NCBI GenBank assembly: GCA_903910555.1
Contig: CAIVZZ010000015.1
Span: 248,001 to 312,000, forward strand
Reading direction: 5' to 3'
From: an uncultured Gemmatimonadota bacterium
GTDB taxonomy: Bacteria > Gemmatimonadota > Gemmatimonadetes > Gemmatimonadales > Gemmatimonadaceae
Length of the DNA: 64,000 bases
Shown here: positions 17,755-26,386 of the stretch, piece by piece
Numbering within the stretch: position 1 is the stretch's first letter
How the letters are laid out: every line of letters starts with the position of its first letter
Made by a program: the position numbers and the translations under genes
Notes under the pieces: generated by a model
The model's input: the letters and a program-made list of their open reading frames with translations, nothing else
Database searches by the model: none
What the model was told of the DNA's origin: nothing

Positions 17755-17935
17755 ACGTGGCGCGAACGTGGGTCGTCTCCTGGCTCCGGGCCGCCTCTCT
17801 CGCCTTCCCGACTCTGCAGTCAGTGGCGCATTGAGGAGGCGTGTGCTGGTCGCATGCGCGACGAGAACTTGCCCGTTACAGTGGCGGGGCCGCGCCGGAT
17901 TTGAACCGGCTTCCGTGTCCCGCGTTCGCAATCAA
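17755..17935 (-). promoter_or_regulatory. Cobalamin riboswitch controlling btuF-btuC-btuD-btuB
   Basis: The minus strand carries the conserved blocks of the adenosylcobalamin aptamer in order. These are GGGACACGGAAGCCGGTTCAA with the P4 hairpin GCCGG/CCGGC, then CCCCGCCACTGTAA (17889-17876), the B12-box half GCCACTG (17827-17821) and its partner GGGAAGGC (17809-17802), and finally AGCCAGGAGACGACCC. The spacing fits the Rfam cobalamin class. It stands about 110 bases before the binding-protein gene with a terminator in between. The aptamer borders are approximate. Confidence 0.93.
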
Positions 17936-17948
17936 TTGTGAGCCGAAG

Positions 17949-19166
17949 CTATCCGAGTCCGTCGCGCCGCGCAAGCGCTGTTGAAAGTCGCGCCTTCATT
18001 CGCGCGCGCGCTTCATAGTGGTCGGCGCGCTGATCCGCGGTTGGCGAATCGATCCGCTCGAACTTTTCATCGAGCGCGGCGATCTGGCGCGCGATGTCGT
18101 CGACGTCAGCGTCGCCCATTTCATCTGCGCGCGCGACGAGCGGTCCTTTGCGCATCAGGCTCGCGGCGAGTCCCGCGAGCATTGCCGCGCCGATTCCGAC
18201 GATGATGATCGCCATCCTCGTGGAGAACGCGGGGCCGGTTTGCGTGGGTGCGAGCACCGTGACGACCGCGTTCCCGGGAGCGTCCTGCGCCACGAACCGC
18301 CTGAACGGACGGCCTTCCAGATTCACCGAAGCCATTTTTTTCAGCTTCGCGCCGCTCGCGTCGCCCTGCGTGTCTTCGACGAGCACTTCGAGGACCGCGG
18401 CCGGCATCAGCGTGGGAATCGCGACCGGTTTCTTATTCAGCGGAATGCGATAATGAAACGAGAGCTGCTTGATGCCGGGCGCGATCGGCGAGAACACCTG
18501 CACGCGGCCGTTCACGAATTTCACGGCCTCCGCGGGAATGTCGCCGTCCGTTGCAATTGGATTCGTGACGCCCTCAGGCAGCGTGGCTTCAAACGTCGGC
18601 TTTTCGGGAGAGCCCGCGACGCGGGTCAGCGATGTGTCGTTGGAGATCTCGTACACTTCGATCACCGCGCGCCCCTTCCCTGTGTCTGGAGCGGTGACGA
18701 TCACATGGCGGCCGCGCACGCTGATCGGAACAGGCCCGCTCGTGGTGTCGTACACGAGAAGATCCGCGTCGCCGCCGCCGACCACCGGCTTTCTGAGCGA
18801 CGGTGTGAAATATGCGATGCCGGCGTAACTCGTCGCGATGAAATACATCGCGCTGGTGTCGCCGGTCGCGTGATACCGAAATACGAAGCGGCCTGACGCA
18901 TCGGTGCGGATCGAGTCGATCGGCGCTGCGAGATCTTTACCGACGCGATGCAGGACGACCCAAGTCTCACGCAGCGGGACTTCGCCTTTCGCGGTGATGC
19001 GCTCGACCAAGCCGCGGGCTTCACGCTGGGAGCTCTGGGCTGGTGCGGTAGCGACAGGAACGTGCGGAGTCTGCGCCTGTGCAACAGCGGGCGACGTCAG
19101 ACAACAGCTGACTGCTGCCAGTGCGATGAGTTTTGAGAAACTGGAATTACAGAGTGAACTTGCCAA
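17949..19166 (-). CDS. Exported protein with C-terminal membrane anchor, function unknown
   Basis: A 405-residue protein not assigned to a known family. An N-terminal signal (LIALAAVSCCLTSPAVAQAQ) is followed by a carboxypeptidase-regulatory-like beta domain (GLVERITAKGEVPLRETWVV, DASGRFVFRY). A second beta-rich region contains FSPIAPGIKQLSFHYRIPL. One TM helix is at about 328-347 (AIIIVGIGAAMLAGLAASLM). A cytoplasmic coiled tail ends IAALDEKFERIDS...YEARARMKARL, resembling the tails of membrane proteins near cytochrome c assembly genes. The TTG start at 19166 lies inside the 3' end of the preceding gene (20-base overlap), so translation is probably coupled. Downstream begins the cobalamin riboswitch. 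Confidence 0.7.
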   Translation of the reverse strand: MASSLCNSSFSKLIALAAVSCCLTSPAVAQAQTPHVPVATAPAQSSQREARGLVERITAKGEVPLRETWVVLHRVGKDLAAPIDSIRTDASGRFVFRYHATGDTSAMYFIATSYAGIAYFTPSLRKPVVGGGDADLLVYDTTSGPVPISVRGRHVIVTAPDTGKGRAVIEVYEISNDTSLTRVAGSPEKPTFEATLPEGVTNPIATDGDIPAEAVKFVNGRVQVFSPIAPGIKQLSFHYRIPLNKKPVAIPTLMPAAVLEVLVEDTQGDASGAKLKKMASVNLEGRPFRRFVAQDAPGNAVVTVLAPTQTGPAFSTRMAIIIVGIGAAMLAGLAASLMRKGPLVARADEMGDADVDDIARQIAALDEKFERIDSPTADQRADHYEARARMKARLSTALARRDGLG

Positions 19167-19695
19167 AATCTTCCGGGCGAAGCTGTTCGAGATAGCGCTT
19201 CAGCTGTTCGGCGCCGCGCATGTGCGCTTCGCGCGATGATGCGCTCAAATCAGGGCCGCTGTCGGCCTCCGGTTCCGTCTGCGATTCGCCAGGTTCGCGA
19301 ATCGGCGCCTCATACTCCGCGAGCAATTCCTCCGCCGCGAAAATCGGTGCGTCGAGCCGTACGGCAATCGCGATGCTGTCCGAAGGGCGCGCGTCGACGA
19401 CATGCGTGACGTCGTCGCGCAGCAAATGCATCTCGGCGAAGAACGTCCCGTCCTCTACGCGCGTCACGTGCACGCGCTGCAAATCGCCGCCGAGTGAGAC
19501 GATAAGCGAGCGGACGAGATCGTGCGTCATCGGCCGCTCGCGCACGACGCCGTCGAGATGGGCCGCGATCGATTCAGCTTCCGCCCGCCCGATCCAGATC
19601 GGAAGTATGCGGTCGCCGCCCTTCTCCTGAAGGATGACGACGAACGAGTTCGAGCCGCTATCGAGCCCGAGACGCGAAACGACGACCTCGACCAC
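19147..19695 (-). CDS. Bifunctional nuclease family protein (DUF151)
   Basis: A 182-residue protein of the family named after plant BBD nucleases; the bacterial role is not settled. Conserved features are VVEVVVSRLGLD at the start, ILPIWIGRAEAESIAAHLDG, RPMTHDL, FFAEMHL and DARPSDSIAIAVRLDAPIF. A charged C-terminal tail (about 125-182) is extra. The GTG at 19695 is preferred over the TTG at 19704, because GGGAGGG directly abuts the TTG but stands nine bases from the GTG. It lies between metK and the exported protein, which overlaps its end. Confidence 0.85.
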   Translation of the reverse strand: MVEVVVSRLGLDSGSNSFVVILQEKGGDRILPIWIGRAEAESIAAHLDGVVRERPMTHDLVRSLIVSLGGDLQRVHVTRVEDGTFFAEMHLLRDDVTHVVDARPSDSIAIAVRLDAPIFAAEELLAEYEAPIREPGESQTEPEADSGPDLSASSREAHMRGAEQLKRYLEQLRPEDFGKFTL

Positions 19696-19741
19696 GAGAC
19701 TCAACCCTCCCGGCGCAGCGCGCGGGCTTCGTCGCTCGAAG

Positions 19742-20953
19742 CTACGCGCGCACCGCCTTCTTCAGCTCGGCCACACGATCGGTCCGCTCCCACGTGAACA
19801 GCGTAACCTTCTTCCCGTGGCGCACGGCGCGCTCACTCGTGCGTCCGAAGTGGCCATACGCCGCGGTGTCGCTGTAAATCGGTTTGCGCAGATCGAGCGC
19901 GTCGATGATCCCCTTCGGCGTTAGATCGAACACCTGCTCGACCGCCTTGATGATCTTACCCTCGTCGACGGTCGCAGTGCCGAATGTGTCGACCATCACC
20001 GAGACCGGCTTCACGACGCCGATCGCATACGCGACCTGCACTTCGCACTTCGTCGCGAGCTTCGCGGCCACAATATTCTTCGCGACCCAGCGCGCGGCGT
20101 ACGACGCCGAGCGATCGACCTTTGACGGATCCTTCCCGCTGAATGCGCCGCCGCCATGACGGCCCATGCCGCCGTACGTGTCAACGATAATTTTCCGGCC
20201 CGTCAAACCGGCATCGCCCTGCGGGCCGCCGATCACGAACCGCCCGGTTGGATTGATGTGCATCGTCATCGACTTCGCGCGCAGCTCTTTCGGAATGGTC
20301 GCGTCGATGATCTCGCGCTTGACGGCTTCGTTGATTGTCTTGTTGTTGACCGTGTCGCTGTGCTGCGTGGAGATCACGATCGTATCAACCGCAACGGGCC
20401 GGCCGTTCTCATACACGACCGACACCTGCGATTTACCGTCCGGGCGCAGCCACGGAAGCGTGCCATCCTTTCGCCGGTCGGCCAGCGCGCGCGTCAGGCG
20501 GTGCGCGAGCGTGATCGGCAGCGGCATCAGCTCATCGGTTTCGTCGCAAGCAAAACCGAACATCATTCCCTGATCGCCCGCGCCGCCGGTATCGACACCC
20601 ATCGCGATGTCTTTCGACTGCTGATCGATGGTCGACATCACGGCACAGGTGTTCGCGTCGAATCCGTATCCGGCCTCGGTATACCCAATGCGCGCGATGG
20701 TCTCGCGCACGAGCGCCGGGAGGTGGACGTACGCTTCGGTCGTGATCTCACCGAAGATCGTCGCCAGTCCCGTCGTCACCATCGTTTCGCAGGCAACGCG
20801 CGAGGCGGGATCCTTCGCGAGCAGCGCGTCGACGACTGCGTCTGAGATCTGGTCGGCGACCTTGTCCGGGTGGCCTTCGGTGACGGATTCTGAAGTGAAG
20901 AGATGGCGGCGAAGCACGGTTGGGCTGGTCTCGGAGGGAGTTGAGCGTGGCAC
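19742..20953 (-). CDS. metK: S-adenosylmethionine synthase
   Basis: Makes SAM from methionine and ATP, supplying the radical-SAM and methyl-transfer enzymes of this window. Diagnostic motifs are [15 protein letters not shown] with the ATP-binding His at about 28, [12 protein letters not shown] (substrate and metal binding), [15 protein letters not shown] and [17 protein letters not shown]. It is 403 residues, slightly longer than average because of an N-terminal extension before RRHLF. The start is a GTG at 20953. No SAM riboswitch was recognised upstream; the gap contains a hairpin and a dispersed repeat. Confidence 0.97.
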   Translation of the reverse strand: MPRSTPSETSPTVLRRHLFTSESVTEGHPDKVADQISDAVVDALLAKDPASRVACETMVTTGLATIFGEITTEAYVHLPALVRETIARIGYTEAGYGFDANTCAVMSTIDQQSKDIAMGVDTGGAGDQGMMFGFACDETDELMPLPITLAHRLTRALADRRKDGTLPWLRPDGKSQVSVVYENGRPVAVDTIVISTQHSDTVNNKTINEAVKREIIDATIPKELRAKSMTMHINPTGRFVIGGPQGDAGLTGRKIIVDTYGGMGRHGGGAFSGKDPSKVDRSASYAARWVAKNIVAAKLATKCEVQVAYAIGVVKPVSVMVDTFGTATVDEGKIIKAVEQVFDLTPKGIIDALDLRKPIYSDTAAYGHFGRTSERAVRHGKKVTLFTWERTDRVAELKKAVRA

Positions 20954-20977
20954 TGCTCAATCAATGTTAACGCGAAC

Positions 20978-21024
20978 AACAGCTCTGAGCTATGAGGCTG
21001 AAGCTATGCGCTGTTAGCCACGAG
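20978..21024. repeat. Small palindromic repeat upstream of metK (repeat family copy)
   Basis: AACAGC (20978-20983) can pair with GCTGTT (21010-21015) across a loop containing a direct repeat of AGCTATG. The right side reads CGCTGTTAGCCACGAG (21009-21024). This 16-mer matches copies at 43472-43487 and 53361-53376 with at most three changes to either. It sits between ptsI and metK. Confidence 0.6.
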
Positions 21025-21046
21025 ATCAGGAGCTGCGAGAGTACCG

Positions 21047-22783
21047 CTATGCCAGCTCGGCGCTCAACCGCTCGCGGAGGATGAACTCCGCGGCAAACGC
21101 GGTGCCGGCATCGAGTGCCGCTTTGGCGGCCTCGGCGGCTACGCTCGCGTGAATGCCGCGAACAATCTGCTTCATTCGCGGAACCGATCGCGGTGCGACG
21201 CTCAGAGTGCGCAGCCCAAGCCCGATCAGCGCAAACGCCATCAGCGGCTCGGAGGCCATCTCGCCGCACACGCTCACGTTCAGCCCGTGCTCGCGGCCGA
21301 TTTCAGCGGTGCGGTTGATCAACCGCAGCACGGCCGGATGCAGCGGGGTAAAACGCGTGGCGAGCCGCGCATTGCCACGATCGACGGCGAGCGTGTATTG
21401 CACCAAGTCGTTGGTGCCGATGCTAAAGAACGCCACTTCCTTCGCCAGAGTATCGGCCGTGATCACCGCGGCCGGCGTCTCGATCATGATGCCGAGCGGC
21501 ACATCGGCGCGATACGGGACGCCGCGGACGGCAAGCTCGCGCGCCGCGTCAGCCAGCAAACCGCGGGCCTCGCGCACTTCATCGAGCGTTACGATCAGCG
21601 GCAGCATGATTCGCACGTCGCCGTGCACCGCCGCGCGGAGCAATGCGCGCAGCTGTGTGCGAAAAATCTCCGGTTCATCGAGGCACATGCGAATCGCGCG
21701 CCAGCCGAGGAACGGATTCGGCTCGTGCGGAAATCCGCCGATCGGCAGTTTGTCACCGCCCACGTCAAATGTACGAATCACAACAGGCTGACCTTCAAAC
21801 GCCTTGATCACTTTCGCGTACGCCTGATATTGCTCTTCCTCGTCCGGCATCGTGGCGCGGCCCACGACGAGAAATTCCGTGCGCATCAAGCCGACGCCCT
21901 CGGCTCCGCTCGTGGCTGCGCCGGCGGCCTCCTCCGGAAGATCCACGTTCACGAGCAGCTGAATCCGGACGCCATCCGCGGTGATCGCTTCTTCGCCAGC
22001 GAGGCGCGCGAGCGCTTTCTCCTCGCTGCGTTCAACATGCGCACGCGCCTCCGCATCCTTCAGCTCCGCCTCGGTCGGGCGCACAACGAGCACGCCCGCG
22101 GTCGCATCGAGAATGACTCTCTCACCGCTCGTCAGCTGCGATGTCGCGTCGAGAAGTCCGACGACCGCAGGAAGCCCGAGCGACCTCGCAAGAATCGCCA
22201 CGTGTGATGTGCGCGTCCCGGCCTCCGTCGCGATCCCGGCGATACAGTCGCGGTCGAGCTGCAGCGTAAGGCTCGGCGTGAGATCGTGCGTGACGAGAAT
22301 CGCGTGCGTGCCCTTGGGGAGATCCACCGGATCGTAGTCCGGAAGATCGAGCAGCAGGGACAGCACGCGGATTTGCACATCGGTGAGATCGCCGACGCGC
22401 TCGCGCATCATCTCATGCGTGGAGCGCGCAAAATGCTCGCGCCACTCGAGCATGACGACGTCGAACGCGCGCTCGGCCGCAAAATTCTGCCGGATCACGT
22501 CCTCCACGCGGCGGCGCAGCTCGGCATCCTCGATGATCGAGACCTGCACGTCGAAAATCGCGGCTTCCGCGGGCCCGGCATTTTTTTCGGCGCGCTCGCG
22601 CACACTGTGCAAGCGCTCGACCGCGCGATCGAGGGCGCTGTGAAGCCGCCCGAGCTCGGCCGCGACCGCGGATTCAGCGATCATCCGCGGTGGTACGTCC
22701 GGCACCACCCACTTCAGCAGGTGGACCGGACCCACAACGATGCCCGGCGACGCGGAAATTCCGGGGAGAGTCAGAGAAGTCAT
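21047..22783 (-). CDS. ptsI: PTS enzyme I (phosphoenolpyruvate-protein phosphotransferase)
   Basis: Starts the PTS relay by taking phosphate from PEP and passing it to HPr. In 578 residues it has an N-terminal HPr-binding helical domain, the swivelling phosphohistidine domain with GTRTSHVAILARSLGLPAVV (active His at about 194) and a PEP-binding barrel. The barrel shows GVGLMRTEFL, FSIGTNDLVQYTLAVDRGN and SVCGEMASEP with the conserved Cys. It follows HPr by 7 bases and is the last of the PTS genes. Confidence 0.96.
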   Translation of the reverse strand: MTSLTLPGISASPGIVVGPVHLLKWVVPDVPPRMIAESAVAAELGRLHSALDRAVERLHSVRERAEKNAGPAEAAIFDVQVSIIEDAELRRRVEDVIRQNFAAERAFDVVMLEWREHFARSTHEMMRERVGDLTDVQIRVLSLLLDLPDYDPVDLPKGTHAILVTHDLTPSLTLQLDRDCIAGIATEAGTRTSHVAILARSLGLPAVVGLLDATSQLTSGERVILDATAGVLVVRPTEAELKDAEARAHVERSEEKALARLAGEEAITADGVRIQLLVNVDLPEEAAGAATSGAEGVGLMRTEFLVVGRATMPDEEEQYQAYAKVIKAFEGQPVVIRTFDVGGDKLPIGGFPHEPNPFLGWRAIRMCLDEPEIFRTQLRALLRAAVHGDVRIMLPLIVTLDEVREARGLLADAARELAVRGVPYRADVPLGIMIETPAAVITADTLAKEVAFFSIGTNDLVQYTLAVDRGNARLATRFTPLHPAVLRLINRTAEIGREHGLNVSVCGEMASEPLMAFALIGLGLRTLSVAPRSVPRMKQIVRGIHASVAAEAAKAALDAGTAFAAEFILRERLSAELA

Positions 22784-22790
22784 CGGCCGC

Positions 22791-23057
22791 TCATGTCTCG
22801 CCGAATTTACCTGCGATCAGCGCGACAAGCGCATCGGCCGCCGCTTCAGCATCGGCGCCGTCGACACGAATGATCACTTCCGAGCCGCACTCGGCGGCAA
22901 GCATCATGACGCCCATGATGCTTTTGCCGTTCACCTCGAGGCCGTCTTTCTCGAGTTTGATGTCCGCGGTGAAACGCGCAGCCGTCTTCACGATCTCGGC
23001 GGCGGGCCGCGCGTGGATTCCGTGAGCGTTCACGACCGTCACCCGGCGTTCGATCAT
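22791..23057 (-). CDS. ptsH: HPr phosphocarrier protein
   Basis: An 88-residue PTS carrier. His15 in GIHARPAA accepts phosphate from enzyme I. Ser46 in NGKSIMGVMML is the site used by HPr kinase, so both catalytic and regulatory residues are intact. Its ATG at 23057 shares one base with the stop of the EIID gene (TGATG), so translation is coupled. A much longer frame runs upstream to 23516 but covers the EIID coding region and is not real. Confidence 0.96.
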   Translation of the reverse strand: MIERRVTVVNAHGIHARPAAEIVKTAARFTADIKLEKDGLEVNGKSIMGVMMLAAECGSEVIIRVDGADAEAAADALVALIAGKFGET

Positions 23058-23812
23058 CAGCGCACCACGGAGATGAGTATGAATAGGGCTAGTGCGACTA
23101 CAGCAAGACGCCATCCCTCGACGCGCCCGTTGAACCGCGCGAGGATCACCGCGCCCACGGCGGCTGCGGCGAAAACTATTTCGAGCGCTTCGTGCGCTGG
23201 TCCAATGACGCCGCGTACCGCAAGCGGAATCGCGATCCCAGCGAGCAATGCTGAAGCGCGCGCCACTTGTGCGGGTCCCTGCCGCAGCAGCGGTGCGCCA
23301 AGCGCCGATGCAACGCGCAGCCCTTCCCTGTACCCCGCGTGAAGGCCCCAGTAGCGCAGCGCCATCGTGCCGATGTTGTACGTCCCCAGAAATAAAAGTA
23401 CGACGCCCGCTGGACGCATGCCGAGGCCGAACGCCATGAGCGCGAGCAGCGAACAGGCCGGCAGCCACCCCGCCCAGACGAGGCGGTCGCCCACGCTGCC
23501 GAGCGGCCCGCAGCACGCGGTGTGAAAACGTTCGATGCGGTCTGTTGGATCGCCGGAAAGTTCAGCATTCGCAAGTGCACCGACCGCGAGACCGGCCAGA
23601 TACGGATTCGCGTTGAAGTAACCGTTCTGCCGGGCGATCGCCGCGCGATACCGGTCACCACCGCGGCCTCCCGGCAGCAATCGCAATGCGGGCTCGACGG
23701 CGAACGCGATGCCGTTCCCCATTAACGTCTCATAGTTCCACGCACCCTGCACAGCGAGCAAGCGGAGAAACATCGCCGCGCGCGTGCGCACCGGGAGCCG
23801 CGGAGCGGTCAC
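23057..23812 (-). CDS. PTS mannose-family EIID membrane component
   Basis: One of the two membrane subunits of a mannose-family permease, 251 residues. Family traits are QGAWNYETLMGNGIAFAVEPALR near the start, YFNANPYLAGLAVGALANAE, CGPLGSVGDRLVWAGWLPA and several C-terminal helices. The GTG at 23812 starts two bases after the EIIC stop. Longer in-frame reading upstream lies inside the EIIC gene. The sugar specificity cannot be read from sequence. Confidence 0.9.
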   Translation of the reverse strand: MTAPRLPVRTRAAMFLRLLAVQGAWNYETLMGNGIAFAVEPALRLLPGGRGGDRYRAAIARQNGYFNANPYLAGLAVGALANAELSGDPTDRIERFHTACCGPLGSVGDRLVWAGWLPACSLLALMAFGLGMRPAGVVLLFLGTYNIGTMALRYWGLHAGYREGLRVASALGAPLLRQGPAQVARASALLAGIAIPLAVRGVIGPAHEALEIVFAAAAVGAVILARFNGRVEGWRLAVVALALFILISVVR

Positions 23813-23814
23813 GT

Positions 23815-24504
23815 TCAGGTCACGAGCAGAAGGAGAGATCCGCCGGCGAGTCCGCCGAGCAGAAACCAGGTTGTTCCTTTCGTCGTGTGCACGATCTTCC
23901 AAATCGCACCTCCTGCTACCGCGCCGGCACAAATCACGACAGCCGCACGCGACTCGATCGCGGTGAAGCTCCACTGCGCGAGCACGGCGTTCTGCAGCGG
24001 CACAAACACCATGAGCGCGACCCAGGTCATGATTGCGCCGCGCACGATGTCCGATGTCATTCCGCGCAGCTGCAGCCCCGTGACGGCATCGCAAGATCCC
24101 GAGGTGAGCGCATCACGCATTCCCGCGGCCCAGCGGGCAATCAGGCGGCGGTGCCACACCATTGACCATCCACCGAGCCACGCGGTGAACAGTGCAGCAC
24201 ATACGGCTGCGGTCAGCGCACCCGGCGTGCCGCTCGGCTGAACGGCGAAGAGCGCGCCGCCAACCACGCTCGCAGATCCCCACTCGGGATAGCGGCTCGC
24301 ACCAAACGGCAGCGTCTCGAGCGCAAAGAGCTCGAGTACGGCACCGACGATAAGCCCGTGTCCCGGCCGTCCCATCAGCGCGCCTGCGAGCGTCGCGGCC
24401 GCGAGCGGACGCGAAATCATTGCCTGCGGGAAACTCACGACGTCCAGACCGAGCACCGCGCCGAGCAGTGTGAGTGGAATCAGTCCGAGCGCGAGCGTCA
24501 TCAT
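23815..24504 (-). CDS. PTS mannose-family EIIC membrane component
   Basis: Forms the sugar channel with EIID. It has 229 residues with at least six hydrophobic segments. Family motifs include GLDVVSFPQAMISRPL, GHGLIVGAVLELFAL, ETLPFGASRYPEWGSASVVG and GLQLRGMTSDIVRG. It overlaps the EIIB stop (ATGA). All four EII parts are separate polypeptides here. Confidence 0.9.
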   Translation of the reverse strand: MMTLALGLIPLTLLGAVLGLDVVSFPQAMISRPLAAATLAGALMGRPGHGLIVGAVLELFALETLPFGASRYPEWGSASVVGGALFAVQPSGTPGALTAAVCAALFTAWLGGWSMVWHRRLIARWAAGMRDALTSGSCDAVTGLQLRGMTSDIVRGAIMTWVALMVFVPLQNAVLAQWSFTAIESRAAVVICAGAVAGGAIWKIVHTTKGTTWFLLGGLAGGSLLLLVT

Positions 24505-24989
24505 TCGCCGGTGCCGGCAAGCACTTCGTCGAGCGGAACCGGCGTCGTCGCCGGCACGTCCTGTGCGGTGATCGTGACCCCGCCCGCTCCCATCTCGCGC
24601 AGCGATACCTCTTCTTCCGGCGTGAGGAACACGTAGCGGAGCCGCGCCGTGCGACCGGCCCGATGGTGGATGCCGCCGATGTTCACGTGATTGATCGTAC
24701 CGGAGCGCTCGACGAGGCGGCGCATCGTGTCGATATCACCGGCAAGCAGAATTCCATGCGCCGCGCGCGACTGATACTCGGCGAGCTTCGCCGTTGCGCT
24801 CTCCACCGTCTCGAACGTCACCGTCATCTCTGGCGGCGCGCCCATGCGATAGAGCTCCTGTTCCCAGTCGCTCGTGGCAATGATATCGTCGACGAGCACG
24901 ACGAACGTGATGTTGAGCGGCTGGCCCCAGCCGACCACGACCTGACCGTGCACGAGCCGATCGTCGATGCGATACAACTCAATGGGCAC
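24501..24989 (-). CDS. PTS mannose-family EIIB component
   Basis: A cytoplasmic phosphotransfer domain of 162 residues. It opens MPIELYRIDDRLVHGQVVVG with the phosphohistidine at His14, exactly as in ManX/LevE-type EIIB proteins. Later it has HGILLAGDIDTM and HVNIGGIHH. It takes phosphate from EIIA and passes it to the sugar bound by EIIC/EIID. It overlaps the EIIA gene by 11 bases. Confidence 0.92.
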   Translation of the reverse strand: MPIELYRIDDRLVHGQVVVGWGQPLNITFVVLVDDIIATSDWEQELYRMGAPPEMTVTFETVESATAKLAEYQSRAAHGILLAGDIDTMRRLVERSGTINHVNIGGIHHRAGRTARLRYVFLTPEEEVSLREMGAGGVTITAQDVPATTPVPLDEVLAGTGE

Positions 24990-25419
24990 CGCCGCCCTCC
25001 ACGGGCAAGGTTTCTTTAGGACCCGGCAGCACCGTCATCGCACTTCGCCCGCGCTCCACCGCACGCTCAACGCCGGCAGCACTGTCGTCCGTCCCCATCG
25101 CCCACGCAAGCAACACCGAAAGATTTGCGCCGCTCACAACCGTAAGCCACGGCACCTCGCGGGCGACACGGCGCGCCGCGATCGTGCAGCTGCCCGCCGG
25201 AAGATCGGTGAAGATCACGCGAACGGCGTTGGCATCCACCGTCGCGCGAATGAGCTCTTCGAGCGCGGCCGCGCCGAGATCGCAGTTGCTGATCGCACGG
25301 AATGCATCGCCCTTCCCCGTGATTGCCTGCACGGCTGACACCACGCCCTGCGCAAAGTCGCCGTGGCCGGCGACGATCGCCCTCCGCTCGACTGCGACTC
25401 CGCCGGCGCTACTCGTCAT
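24979..25419 (-). CDS. PTS mannose-family EIIA component
   Basis: A 146-residue EIIA domain with the phospho-acceptor His19 in AIVAGHGDFAQGV. FTDLPAGSCTIAAR and VVSGANLSVLLAW follow, both typical of the ManX EIIA fold. It overlaps hprK by 11 bases and EIIB by 11 bases. A free-standing EIIA next to HPr kinase is often a regulatory as well as a transport component; that role is an inference here. Confidence 0.9.
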   Translation of the reverse strand: MTSSAGGVAVERRAIVAGHGDFAQGVVSAVQAITGKGDAFRAISNCDLGAAALEELIRATVDANAVRVIFTDLPAGSCTIAARRVAREVPWLTVVSGANLSVLLAWAMGTDDSAAGVERAVERGRSAMTVLPGPKETLPVEGGGAH

Positions 25420-26380
25420 CGTCTTGCAGGTACCGGACGACGTCGTTCGTTTTTTTCGACATCGAATCTTTCAGCCGCTGATTGAACACTTCAGCGGAAT
25501 GCACGCCGCTGTAGCGCAGCAGGTGATTCATCGCGATCACCTCGGCGATCACCGTGATGTTCTTGCCGGGGTTGAGCGGGACCGTGATCTTCGGCAATTC
25601 AACATCGAGAATCGTCGTCGTCTCGCCATCGAGCCCGGTGCGGTCGACCGCGGCGAGCGCGTCCCATTTCTCCAGGACGACGATCACTTCGATGCGCTTC
25701 TGCTGGCGCACGGCGTGAATTCCGAAAATTTTCGGAATGTCGATCAACCCGACGCCGCGGATTTCCATATAGTGGTGCGACAGCTCATGACCGCGGCCGA
25801 TCAGAACGTCGGTGCTGCGCCGGGTGACCATCACGAGATCGTCGGCGACCAACCGGTGTCCGCGCTCGACGAGATCGAGCACGCACTCCGACTTGCCGAT
25901 TCCGCTCATTCCCGTGAAAAGCAGTCCCACACCAAAAACGTCGGCGAGCGATCCGTGCAGGTTGGTCGTCGGCGCGAACTCCGCCTCGAGATACGGCGTG
26001 ATACGCTTGTAGAACTCCTGCGTCTTGAGCTGCGAACGAAGGATCGCGACGCCGGCTTTCTTCGCCTCGGGTTCCATTCCGGTCGGCAGATCGAGCCCCT
26101 TCGTTACCATCACGCAGGGAATCGGATACGAGAGAAAGAGTCGCAAGATTTTTGTTCGCTCTTCCTCGCCGAGTGAACGGAGGTACGTGACCTCTGTCTC
26201 GCCGAGTACCTGAACACGCGATTCAACGAACCGTCCGACGTAACCCGCGAGCACGAGACCGGGACCCGATGCGTCCGCCATCGTGATTTGCCGGTCGAGT
26301 CCCTTGAGACTCCCCATCAGTTCGAGCTGAAGCACGTCCTTCAGCTTCTCGTACATCTTGCCGACTGTAAGTGTCGCCAT
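25409..26380 (-). CDS. hprK: HPr kinase/phosphorylase
   Basis: Phosphorylates HPr on Ser46 with ATP (or PPi) and reverses the reaction, tuning the PTS to the energy state. It has an N-terminal HprK domain, Walker A GMSGIGKSE at 157-165 and the family signature EIRGVGLIDI at about 206-215. The C-terminal PGKNITVIAEVIAMNHLL is also present. It is 323 residues, a normal length. It is immediately upstream of, and overlaps, the EII genes. Confidence 0.96.
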   Translation of the reverse strand: MATLTVGKMYEKLKDVLQLELMGSLKGLDRQITMADASGPGLVLAGYVGRFVESRVQVLGETEVTYLRSLGEEERTKILRLFLSYPIPCVMVTKGLDLPTGMEPEAKKAGVAILRSQLKTQEFYKRITPYLEAEFAPTTNLHGSLADVFGVGLLFTGMSGIGKSECVLDLVERGHRLVADDLVMVTRRSTDVLIGRGHELSHHYMEIRGVGLIDIPKIFGIHAVRQQKRIEVIVVLEKWDALAAVDRTGLDGETTTILDVELPKITVPLNPGKNITVIAEVIAMNHLLRYSGVHSAEVFNQRLKDSMSKKTNDVVRYLQDDDE

Positions 26381-26386
26381 GAGTTG

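Noticed and set aside
17882-17935. tRNA-like 3' half (GCCGG TTCAAAT CCGGC hairpin beside a GC-rich stem)
   Set aside because: No matching 5' acceptor strand or anticodon arm exists; the hairpin is P4 of the cobalamin riboswitch.
20954-21046. SAM riboswitch before metK
   Set aside because: None of the conserved SAM aptamer blocks is present; the sequence is a hairpin and dispersed repeat.
23058-23516. N-terminal extension of HPr to 241 residues
   Set aside because: The extra frame overlaps the EIID gene in another frame; HPr alone has the normal 88-residue length.
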